64,000 nucleotides of DNA from Puccinia triticina (taxonomy: Eukaryota; Basidiomycota; Pucciniomycetes; Pucciniales; Pucciniaceae), in NCBI RefSeq assembly GCF_026914185.1, contig NC_070568.1, positions 4,298,001-4,362,000 of the forward strand, read 5' to 3'. The notes beneath the pieces were generated by a model, which had not been told where the DNA came from, ran no database searches, and saw only the letters and a list, made by a program, of their open reading frames with translations. The position numbers were made by a program, and so were the translations under genes. Shown here one piece after another: positions 10,554-19,391 of the stretch (positions are counted from its first letter, which is position 1; every line of letters begins with the position of its first letter).

Positions 10554-11638
10554 GAGGAGATCCGCTTAGTACTGATTTATGATAAAGAGGAAGAATTCTT
10601 AAGGCTGCAGTGCAGCTGGATGAATACAAGGGTTCTAAAGGCTGATGAGACTGAAGGATTCATCAGTGATTACACTCTGTAGGATGCACTAATAGAAAAC
10701 TTCTGCTTACTTTGGCTTGTGGGTCTTGTATCTCAAGAACCATTGATACAAGCTGAGAGGGAGTTGAGACCGCAGTTTTCTGTTGCTGTGCACATGTACA
10801 ACTGTCAGTCTAGGGTCATATATGACTAAGGATCAGCAGTGATGATCTTACCTCTGTTACTGGGGCTAGAGATTCTATTTCTGAGGCTTGGAGCTGTTTG
10901 GTCTTGGCTGGCCTTGGATATGAGTGTGCTGTGAGATCATAAAGATAATCTAATCAGCTCCATCAATCCTAGCTGAGGCTATCCCAACATACTCACTTAC
11001 CTGGTAGGTGGTTTGTCTTGTTTGGGTTGCTTAGGTGCTTTGTTGGTTGCTGACATGGCTGAAGGTTTAGGAGCAGAGGAATTAGTTTTAGTGTATTCCA
11101 TCTGCCTGAGGGCAGCATGCATATTGCATGCACCTGGAGGTTGCGCCAGCTCACCTTTATCCCTTATAGGGTTAGGTTGAGTAGCCTTGCCCTTCCTCTA
11201 ATTTGGGATTGACCCAAAATCCTGACAGCAATGAACAAAAGGCTGTGGGCACACAGAGAAACTCCTGAGGTTGTGCCTTGTTTGAGTGGCCTGCTTATCA
11301 GGCCATCATCTCCCTGGCCTGGCTGACACCTCTCTAAAATTTTCTTGGCCTGGGCTACTGTCCTACGGCTAAGAGAGGTTGTGTGTCATGCCTGCCGCGG
11401 GAAAACAACAGTTAATCCTTCTGTGTGATAACTACTGCTCACAGGCTAGCAGATCTAGTGTATCTTTTCTTGCACCCATGGAGGCTCTGCTTGATTCCAT
11501 GTCTGCTCTCTCAGGGACCCCAAACACCCCGGCTGAGCCATGGACACCCAACCTCTGGGCTGCGCCTTGCCGGCCACCTCTCATGATTTGTGCAATATAA
11601 CACCTACATTCATGATGCGTCCAAACAGGGCCTTAAAC
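10554..11638. other. Non-coding repeat-derived stretch
   Basis: No ORF with a recognisable product. The part 10830-11230 resembles 17650-18420 in the order of short blocks (TTACCT, GAGGCTTGGAGCTG, TCCATCTGCCTGAG, GCATGCATAT), which suggests two old copies of one repeat on either side of the SINE/copia A complex. The alignment was made by eye and is weak. Confidence 0.3.
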
Positions 11639-11641
11639 TAA

Positions 11642-11805
11642 GGCCCTGTTTGGACGCCTGGTGCAATATGGTAAATACATCATAAATTCCAAATTTTACT
11701 GCTAGATTATGCAAGTTGATATACATATCAATATAAATGGATATCAAATGATTCCATGCAGCCTTGAAGATTTATGACATATAAAGAGGTTGTCTAAACA
11801 GGGCC
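11642..11805. mobile_element. 164 bp MITE, TAA target duplication
   Basis: Terminal inverted repeats GGCCCTGTTTGGAC and GTCTAAACAGGGCC enclose 164 bp, flanked by TAA at 11639-11641 and 11806-11808. A second end of the same family stands head to head just left of it (11617-11632), producing a 19 bp-arm palindrome centred near 11636. Confidence 0.75.
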
Positions 11806-11864
11806 TAATATATCAGTGTAATTGTCAGAAAAGAAATGGCTCCACCAGGACTTGAACCCGGGTT

Positions 11865-11896
<32 letters not shown>

Positions 11897-12032
11897 GCTA
11901 CAAAGTCCGATTTGCCAGATTCATAATCTAACATCCTCCTGGAATCTGGATGCTCTAAGGCTCTCCTAGACCCGCTGGTGTGCCCTCTCCTCTGCAGGTA
12001 GGCTTGGCTCTTTGAGCTCAAGACTGTAAATC

Positions 12033-12063
<31 letters not shown>

Positions 12064-12393
12064 AAGTTGCCAGATTCATAATCTGGCAACTCAGGCTTTG
12101 TAGCTGTTGTTGTCTGAATCCTTGGTTGTCATTGCTCCCCCTCGCCCACCTCTTGAACTCTCCACACTCCAAATGTGGAGTTTGCACACCCCATCCCTCT
12201 ACACCCCCCCTCAAACTCCACACCTCTAAATACAAGCATAAGAAGAAAATGAGAGAGGAAGAAATATATGATGAGAGAATAATATTGAGACTTAGGACAA
12301 GTGTTTTTTTTTTTTTTTCTTGTTGAGAGAGTGAGGATTTAAAATCAAATGAAAATTTTAACAAGATCTAAATAAAAGAAACAAGATATTGGA

Positions 12394-14100
12394 TCACACT
12401 AATATTTTACCCAGCGAAACCGCATGAAGATTGGCCCTGAGTGTTTTGGTGAAAAAATCCGCCAGATTTTCCAAGGTTGAAACCCATTTGAGCCGGATGT
12501 TGTGTTCACAAACCGCGTCATTAACAAAGAAAAAATTCCTTTCCAGAATTTTCATACGTCCTTTGGAAGCATTATCATCAGATACCAAGACTGCCGCGCG
12601 GTTGTCGCAATTGATCTTGAGTGTTGTTTTGACGCCTAGTGATTTGAAGATAGGAATGAGAAACAAAAGGAAATCAACCGATGAACCCAAAGATATGAAA
12701 TCCGCCGCACAAGTGGACATCGCTACCACCTTCTGTCGCCGTGATCCCCACGCCACAGGACTGCCAAAAAGAGTAATTACAAAACCCAAGGTTGATTGCT
12801 GGAATTCTCCTCCCCAATTCGCGTCCACCCAAGTCACTAAATCATTTCCAACTGGTCGTAGTCGGAGACGCTTGGATCGAGTTGTATTAATGTAGTGAAC
12901 CAGATGAGATAGTGAGTTCCAGTGAGACTCGTTTGGATTGGAACTAAAACGAGCCAAATAGTTTACCGCAAAGCTGATGTCGGGTCGAGTTCCTAGAGCT
13001 AGGTAATTGATTGAGCCGATGAGGGATTGGTACAAGGTGGCTGATACAGGATCACCCCAAGACGTTGTGAGGTTCTTGCCAGGCAACGGAGTGTGAATGG
13101 GTACCAAGTTTGAATTGACTTCATTACAATATTTGTTGACGAGTTGATTGATTAATAGATGTTGACTTAAGAGGATGCAATCATCCTCATACTCAAATCA
13201 AATCTCAACGAGTTTGTCAGGCCGTGGATCCCATTTTACCCAAAGACTGCCTTCCATTTTCTCACAAAACAGGTCAATATCCGGCTGACAAGTCCCAAAC
13301 ACGATTCCATCATCGACGTGAATCCAAAAAATGATCACCAAGTCGCCCTTCCGGTAACAATATAGACATTCTTTGACTTCGTCGCATTCAAAACCCCAGC
13401 CATGTAGTAATCCTTTGAAGTGCTTCCACCAGCACCGGCTGGCCTGGCGAGTCCCGTAGAGAGCCTTTTTCAGTCTTAGAACTTTGCCCGCAAGGTGAGG
13501 AAATAATTCAACAGGTGGATCGACGAAAATTGTCTTGTCAATTGGGCTGTGTAAAAACGCCCCGGTGATATCGAAAGAGTTGATGTGCCATCTATTTTTG
13601 ATTGCCAAGATAAGGAGGACTCGTAAGGTCAAAAGCGATGCCGTCGGAGCAAACGTCGAACGCACGTCTTTCCCAAGCCGTTGTTTGAAACCACGCACGA
13701 CGAAACGTACCTTGAGTTTATCTACCGATCCATCCGGTTTTCTCTTGATGTCAAAAAGGAACCAGGTTCCGATTGAGTGTTTCTTTTCCTTCTCTTCTAT
13801 TTCAAACGTGTCTATTTCTTCTAGTTGTGTCCATTCGGATATGCATGCCTGGCGCCAATCGGACGATGCTGGAGACCAAAGTGCCGCTTTCAGTGTTGCC
13901 GGTATTTCTGCGTCAGACAGAGCTTGAAGATGATTGATTTGGTTGTCTTGATCCTCGCAGATCTCCTTGGTCCTCTCCTGGCCAAGTGTCAGAACTCTAC
14001 GAACGTTCGGATTGTTAGCAAGAACAGAAGGGACTGGAAACAGAGGCTTCCCTTGAAAGCCAAGGAACGTGGCACACTCTGAGTTCACCACCTTTTGCAA
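12394..14100 (-). pseudogene. Copia A reverse transcriptase and RNase H
   Basis: Frame 14100-13198 holds the reverse transcriptase: SFDITGAFLHSPID, KALYGTRQASRCWW, and the catalytic box HVDDGIVF with both aspartates kept. It stops at 13198 and resumes as RNase H in 13107-12394, with YQSLIGSINYLALGTRPD and the end motif ADFFTKTL. The split and the stops mean no single Pol can be made from this copy. Confidence 0.85.
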
Positions 14101-14106
14101 AAAAGG

Positions 14107-15369
14107 ATTCCAGAGAAACTAGCCGCGTTCATCATCTTGGTACGCGACCAAGTAACCTGTCCATCCCCGTTGATCTAATTTCCGGTGTCGTTCCTTTGGA
14201 ATGTGGATTGTTGCCCAAGCACCAAACGGGTAGAAAGTTGAAGCATCTGGTTGTTGGCCAGACCATAATTCAAGCGGTGATGTTTTGCATCACTGGTTTG
14301 ATAAACGGTTGACGAGGAAACAAGCACATCAATAAGCGTATGACCATAATTTCAATGGTAATTCAGAGTGGGTAAGAGTTGACCGAGCTATGTCGCCAAG
14401 GGTGCGGTTCAGCCTCTCTGCCTCACCGTTTTGTTCTGGTGTATATGGAAAGGTGAAGATTATGCTGCAGCCAATGGAATCGAGATAGTTGTTCAATGGT
14501 TGTACTGTATACTCCTTGGCGTTGTCACATTGGATGAACTTTGGAGCCGAATTAAAGTGAACTACAATCTTTTTCACTAGAGCCATGATGATATTGGGGA
14601 CTTCTGATCGTGACTTCATCGGAAATACAAAAGAATACGTAGTCGCGTGGTCCCGCACAGTCAGAAGAAAACGATTGCTGGATGTATCAGGGTCAAAGGG
14701 ACCCATGACGTCGGTGACTAATAAGTCGAGTCGGTTTTCTCGTGGGATGACCTCCGGTAAACAATGTTGTTACCGCTCGCTTTTTGTTTGCTTGCATGTC
14801 TCGCAGATAAAGGGTTGCCATGATTTCAGATTGAACAAGGGTACAAATCGCCAAAGAAAGTCCTTCACAACCAAATCCGATACGTGGCCCAGCTGGCAGT
14901 GCCAATCTTATGATGGAGAAATTGGCTTGGACGATGAACAAGTGGATACTTGGTAGACAGAATGAGGGAGAAATTGGAAAGAAGCGGGGTTGACTATCCA
15001 AGACCGGTTGAGATAGCGTGCGGTGATCGAAGCAAAAGAAGATGTCAAAAGGATATTGTGGTTTGGTAAGAAAGCGGGCCAAAAACCAGAATCAATAAGT
15101 TGTCCAAGACTAAGGAGTGTCCCCGACATCTCCGGACTGAACAGGACCTTTGGTATGGTTAGGGTACCATCCCCATTGACCATCTTCAGGTGACCACTGT
15201 GAGTTGCCATCATTGAACCCGTGGACAATGCGAGATTCAGTTTGATAGTCGGCTGGAGAGGACAAAGAGAAGAAAATAAGTGAAAGTATCCGCTCACGTG
15301 ATGGGTCGCCCCAGAATCCAAAACCGTGCCTGCGCTGGCGGAACCATTTGCATCCGCGCCCACCGCTGA
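14107..15369 (-). pseudogene. Copia A protease and integrase
   Basis: After the TGA at 15370 the frame continues with the retropepsin-like motif VLDSGATHHVSG, then a broken GAG-pre-integrase region. The integrase core follows in 14706-14329, with FIQCDNAKEY and PEQNGEAERLNRT supplying the second Asp and the Glu of the DDE triad. Several frameshifts separate the parts. Confidence 0.8.
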
Positions 15370-16597
15370 TCAAACTGCCCCATTCTGATCAATTCTGGTG
15401 GGTGGGTCGTTTGGTGGTGTGGCCTGACGGGCGTAACCGGAAGCGGGGCGACCAAGGGTGGTGTTAGGTGGGGGCATCTTGGCATCGCCGCGGAGAGTTG
15501 GGCACGAGGATCGCCAATGACCCAACACCTTGCAGTAAGCACAAGGTTTGCCAATGTAGATGGAAGGATTGCTCGGACCATGATTTCCTTTGCGGATGTT
15601 GTTGAGCGCAGCCGCAATATCATCGACTGGGATTTCCTGGTGTACCCACGTTAGGATGTCGGGGCTGTTGGTTTTGAGGAGGATTTTGTCGGGTTTGGTT
15701 TGCCGGACCGCCCCGGTTGCCTGATTGATTTGAAGGATGTTGTTGCTGCTGAGTCCAAGACAATTGTTGTTGATTATTCCATATCGGTTGGTTTGGGCCG
15801 GAAGGATAAGATCAAAAAACCGAAACATTTGGTTGAAGATTAGAATCAAACCAAACACTTTTGCCATAGGCCGAAGTGATAATCGTTTGAACGTCACGTG
15901 CCATGATGCCGTCTTTTGAACCGATTTGCAGAGATATATTTTGAAACAATTGGGACTGGGACATTGACGGCGGAACCGGGGAAACGGCCTGTAAAATGAG
16001 ACTTTCAACCAAAGGTGAGAGGGATGCCCCAACTTTCTTGAGGTCGGCAAAGGTATCAAAGAGTTTGTTGAAGAAACCTTGAACCTGGGAAGGTTCAGTA
16101 GCTGGTCCAGTGATGCGGAATTCAAGAAGTTTGTCAATAAGTTCCATCTGTCGGAACCTGACCGTGCCTTGGAAATTTGTTTGAAGGGCATTGAAAGCTT
16201 CGGTGCCAGTAGTGAAACGTTCCGTGATTGATTGTAACTCATTGTGGATCGTGACTTGGATAAGATAGAGGATGCTAGCATTTTCTTGAGTTTTGACTTT
16301 CACGTAATTTTCCGGGTTGTCAAAAAGGTTCTGGATGCTAAGTGTGAGGAAAAGTACTCTATTGAGGCTGCGTTTCCATTTCGAGAAGTTCAAACCGTCG
16401 GCGGCCAAAGGCTCAACATCCTGTTTGTAAATACCAGGTTGTTGAAGGAATTTGGTCTTGGGAGTCGCTTCCAAGGCCGATGTGGACATTGACAGTAGGT
16501 TGATGGTCTGGACGAGTGAATCACAAGATTTGGGCGATGGAGATCGTCCAGCAGATCCAGAATCAGACGAACTCGTGCTATGCGGTGATGGAGACAA
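15370..16597 (-). pseudogene. Copia A gag with zinc knuckle
   Basis: The first frame (16597-15812) encodes a copia-type Gag N-terminal and central region (FLQQPGIYKQDVEPLA, NFSKWKRSL). A frameshift near 15830 moves the coding to the frame 16281-15370, which ends with the zinc knuckle CAYCKVLGHWRSSC (CX2CX4HX4C) and a TGA. Copia B has a CGA at that last position, so the stop probably arose by a C-to-T change. Confidence 0.8.
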
Positions 16598-16986
16598 CGA
16601 TTTGGAATCAGATCAATGGCGTGGACAAGTACTGATGGGCCAAAAAGGTTGACGTTTGTTTGTCGACTGTCCTTTCTTTTCCGGTTTTGCCCGAGGGGTA
16701 GGCCTGAGTGTCTTCAAGGGTGATGCTAATGCTTTGATGGGCGTATCCGGAGGGTTTTGTTGTGGGAGATTTTCATGCGAGGAAGGTCGGTTGTCAGTGG
16801 GGGAGGGAGGGAGTGGAGGTAGCGCTAAGAGTGCTTTATAGGCATTTGTTTGTTTAGGTCACTTTGTTTGAGTTGGCGGAGGAAGAGGACCTAGAAGTTC
16901 TGGTCGATTACGTCTGGTATTGACCATACACAAAAAGACTGGTGCCGAGTGCCGTGGTGCCGATAGCTAGCGTTGTTGGAGAGTAA

Positions 16987-16997
16987 GACTCTTAATC
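16987..16997 (-). promoter_or_regulatory. Primer binding site of copia A
   Basis: Directly after the 5' LTR (minus strand) stands GATTAAGAGTC. It is complementary to the anticodon loop region GACTCTTAATC of eukaryotic tRNA-Lys(CUU). Copia-type elements are known to prime from internal half-tRNA sites, so tRNA-Lys is the likely primer. Copia B keeps only GATTAAG at the same place. Confidence 0.55.
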
Positions 16998-17101
16998 TGT
17001 TGTTGTCTGAATCCTTGGTTGTCATTGCTCCCCCTTGCCCACCTCTTGAACTATCCACACTCCAAATGTGGAGTTTGCACACCCCATCCCTCTACAGTAG
17101 C

Positions 17102-17133
<32 letters not shown>

Positions 17134-17300
17134 AACCCAGGTTTGAGTCCTGGTGGAGCCATTTCTTTTCTGACCGATTTACAGTCTCGAGCTCAAAGAG
17201 CCAAGCGTACCTGCAGAGGAGAGGGCACACCAGCGGGTCTAGGAGAGCCTTAGAGCATCCAGATTCCGGGAGGATGTTAGATTATGAATCTGGCAACTCA

Positions 17301-17311
17301 CACTTTGTAGC

Positions 17312-17343
<32 letters not shown>

Positions 17344-17370
17344 AACCCGGGTTCAAGTCCTGGTGGAGCC
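17301..17370 (+). pseudogene. tRNA-like head of SINE unit
   Basis: The 70 nt module has an A-box (TAGCTTAGTGGTA) and a B-box (GGGTTCAAGTCC). It has a four-pair D stem GCTT/AAGC, a T stem CCGGG/CCTGG with loop TTCAAGT, and an acceptor end TGGAGCC. The anticodon stem is broken and the 7 nt loop would read AGA without the long variable arm of a serine tRNA. It is repeated in several copies, so it is a tRNA-derived Pol III promoter module, not a working tRNA gene. Confidence 0.65.
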
Positions 17371-17938
17371 ATTTCTTTTCTGACAGTAATTTTGAAAACA
17401 TTACAATTAAAAGAATTGCAACATCTAGAAGTTTGATGGCTAATTAGAAGGCTGTAATCTATGTACATTGAAAGATGGCATAATTTGTGTTGAAAGAAAT
17501 AAAGGTTGAGAATTTTACCTAGAAGTGGGTTGAGTCCTTCTCTGGCTATGACAAGATTCTGGCTGGCTATCAAAGGCCAGCTGGGGCTGAGTGATGGTAA
17601 TTGGTGAGAGAGAATAACTGCACATGGCATCAGCACCTGCATCACTTGCTGGAGTATACTTAGGAAAAGTCTATCTTACGCTTTGCTGTTTTTGTTTATA
17701 GACCTTCATGATTGGCAATGTGTTGGGACAGGCAGGCAGAAGTGCTGTGATCTGTGGTCAGTCACTCGCATCAGTTTTATGTACTGCTGTCTGTCCTAGG
17801 ATTGGCTCTGCATACTGGGCTACTCACCTGTGGTCAATGCCAAGGTTATTTGCTGTCTAAGGCTGGAGCTGTTGAGGCCTGGGTGAGCTTTGGTACTGTG
17901 AGTTCTGTAGAGTTTCACATCTATCAGTAGACATGGCC

Positions 17939-18133
17939 ATTTTGCACCCGCTGGCGGGTACCTGCCGCCTTTCAGGATGCAACTGTGTGCCCTGGGAGGT
18001 ACCCAGGGCTGTTGTGGAGTGAATTCCTTGAATTTTTACTGGGATTGAACATCCCACACCGCCATGGGTACCTGCAAGGGCACACAGTTGCCTTGTGAAA
18101 GGTGGCAGGTACCCACCAGCGGGTGCAAAATCA
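17939..18133. mobile_element. Inverted-repeat MITE rich in GGGTACC
   Basis: Arms of about 70 bp (17939-18010 and 18060-18133) begin TTTTGCACCCGCTGG and pair with few mismatches around a 50 bp centre. The motif GGGTACCTGCC recurs in both arms. A related GGGTACC-rich stretch lies at 51735-51835. No coding capacity and no certain target duplication. Confidence 0.55.
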
Positions 18134-18484
18134 CCATCTCTATCTATCAGTAAAGATTCCTTCAGCTGAACCTGGACCAGCAAGTAACACTTACCTTGAA
18201 GGTTGTTTGCAGTGTGTGGTCTTGTTTGGCTCCTTGTTGAGTGATGTGGCTGTTAGGGACGGTGGAGTCAGCTGTTAGCTTTATCCATCTGTCTGAGCAA
18301 CATGCATATGCATGTGCCTGGGGAGTGGTTACTAACCTGTCTCCTTAGATGGGTGAGGTTTCATCCTTAACCCTCTTTGCCTTTATGGGGCAGGGTTCAA
18401 GTCCAGATCCTCACAACAAAAGGCCATACAAGGGGAGCAATTGAAAATCTAACAAAATATTAGGCAGAGAAAGGATCTCTGTTT

Positions 18485-19258
18485 CCACGTAATACACCAG
18501 GGAAGATTTTGATGCACTACCAGGGGAGATTTTGACGCACTCTCCAGAGAGTGCCATAGTATACCCTTTTTGGTAACTGTGCTGGATGCCTTTGGTGAAA
18601 GTAGTGTAAGAAGTCATGAACAATGCTGGAACTCATCCACAACTGACCTGAAACTGATCCTGGATTCATCCATAAATCATCCAGAAGTCATGCAGAAGTC
18701 AACTGGAACTCAACTGGAATACAGTTGAAATCACTGGAGGATTTCCCGTCGCAATCTGGGAGCAATCTGAGAGCCTCCCAGAGTCTCAAAGGCTAAATTT
18801 CCCTGCAAAATTTGGCTCAGATCTGGGTCTGGAATGGGTTCCCAGATTGACGGGAAGTCCTCCACTGACACAATGGCCACAATCAAATCATAAAACAGCA
18901 ACATGTTTGCCGGGGCCATCTCTATCAGAAAGCCATTAAAGCCCCAGCTAGTCCTTGCACATAGAGAAATTGATCCACAGAAATTCACCATAAATGATTA
19001 ATCATGGGTCTTTGAGTAACTATCATTTCATTATAGGTTGTAATCAAGTTATCCTTAGAGAATGAAATGGTTCTAAACAACATTGCACAAGGTCCTGTAA
19101 CAATTCCACCTCACTTCTGACACACTTCCCATTGACTTCTGAAGAATTTATCAATCATTTCCTAATCCACATCTGACTCACATTCAACCCACAAAAACAT
19201 GAGGTTAGACTCTGGCACTCTCTGGAGAGTGCATCAAAGTCTCTCCTGGTGATACATG
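18485..19258. mobile_element. Non-autonomous element with approx. 40 bp inverted ends
   Basis: The left end (about 18512-18560) reads ACCAGGGGAGATTTTGACGC then the palindrome CACTCTCCAGAGAGTG. The right end (19214-19250), reversed, reads ACCAGGAGAGACTTTGATGC followed by the same palindrome. Between them lies about 700 bp without a gene. The palindrome also sits beside the Helitron helicase remnant at 5239, so the element may be a Helitron relative; its class is uncertain. Confidence 0.45.
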
Positions 19259-19391
19259 CCACATGAAAAAGACAAAATACACAAAAATGCTGTGAGAAGA
19301 TTAAGCCCAGACTAGATACAGAACCTTGATGTTTAAGACCAAAACAAAATTAGCTCTTGAGCAGATGACACTCCTCTAAAAAAGGAGCAAC

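Larger units (their letters stand above)
8861..11632. mobile_element. Possible element bounded by CCCTGTTTGGAC inverted repeats
   Basis: The left end reads GACCCTGTTTGGACACATCA and continues with GTAGGTGTTATATTGCACAAAT. The reverse complement of 11590-11632 reads GGCCCTGTTTGGACGCATCA and continues with the same GTAGGTGTTATATTGCACAAAT. The two arms are about 85% identical over roughly 55 bp. The target duplication is not clear (GAA versus TTA), so the arms may belong to two separate copies of one MITE family. The interior contains LTR-like copy 3 and a PIF-type MITE and no gene. Confidence 0.4.
12105..17096 (-). mobile_element. Copia A: Ty1/copia retrotransposon, full length but decayed
   Basis: Two 99 bp LTRs (12105-12203 and 16998-17096) start TGTTGTTG and end CTCTACA on the + strand. 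The 5 bp duplication GTAGC flanks them (12100-12104, 17097-17101). The internal region carries gag, protease, integrase, reverse transcriptase and RNase H in copia order on the minus strand, broken by frameshifts and stops. A purine tract on the minus strand adjoins the left (3') LTR at about 12204-12224. LTRs of 99 bp are at the short end for the superfamily. The insertion lies inside the tRNA-like module of the SINE-like element, so copia A is younger than that element. Confidence 0.93.
11823..17385. mobile_element. Palindromic tRNA-headed SINE-like element, split by copia A
   Basis: The ends TGTCAGAAAAG and CTTTTCTGACA are flanked by the 5 bp duplication GTAAT (11818-11822 and 17386-17390). 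Without copia A the element is about 565 bp. Its right half has two tRNA-like modules in + orientation (17097-17160, continuing the 5' part at 12096-12104; and 17301-17370). Its left half has one full module (11838-11905) and one partial module (12033-12066) on the minus strand. The module plus a spacer forms a unit of about 210 bp. The two halves are therefore inverted copies of each other. The TG...CA ends with a 5 bp duplication also resemble LTR-type termini. Confidence 0.7.

Noticed and set aside
12394..12895. Plus-strand ORF opposite copia A RNase H
   Set aside because: Antisense shadow of the minus-strand retrotransposon gene.
17097..17370. Functional tRNA genes
   Set aside because: A- and B-boxes are good, but the anticodon stem is mispaired, the putative serine anticodon lacks a long variable arm, and the module is repeated inside a mobile element.
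17337..17645. Minus-strand ORF ending MAPPGLEPG
   Set aside because: This peptide is the translation of the antisense strand of a tRNA B-box region, a well-known annotation artefact.
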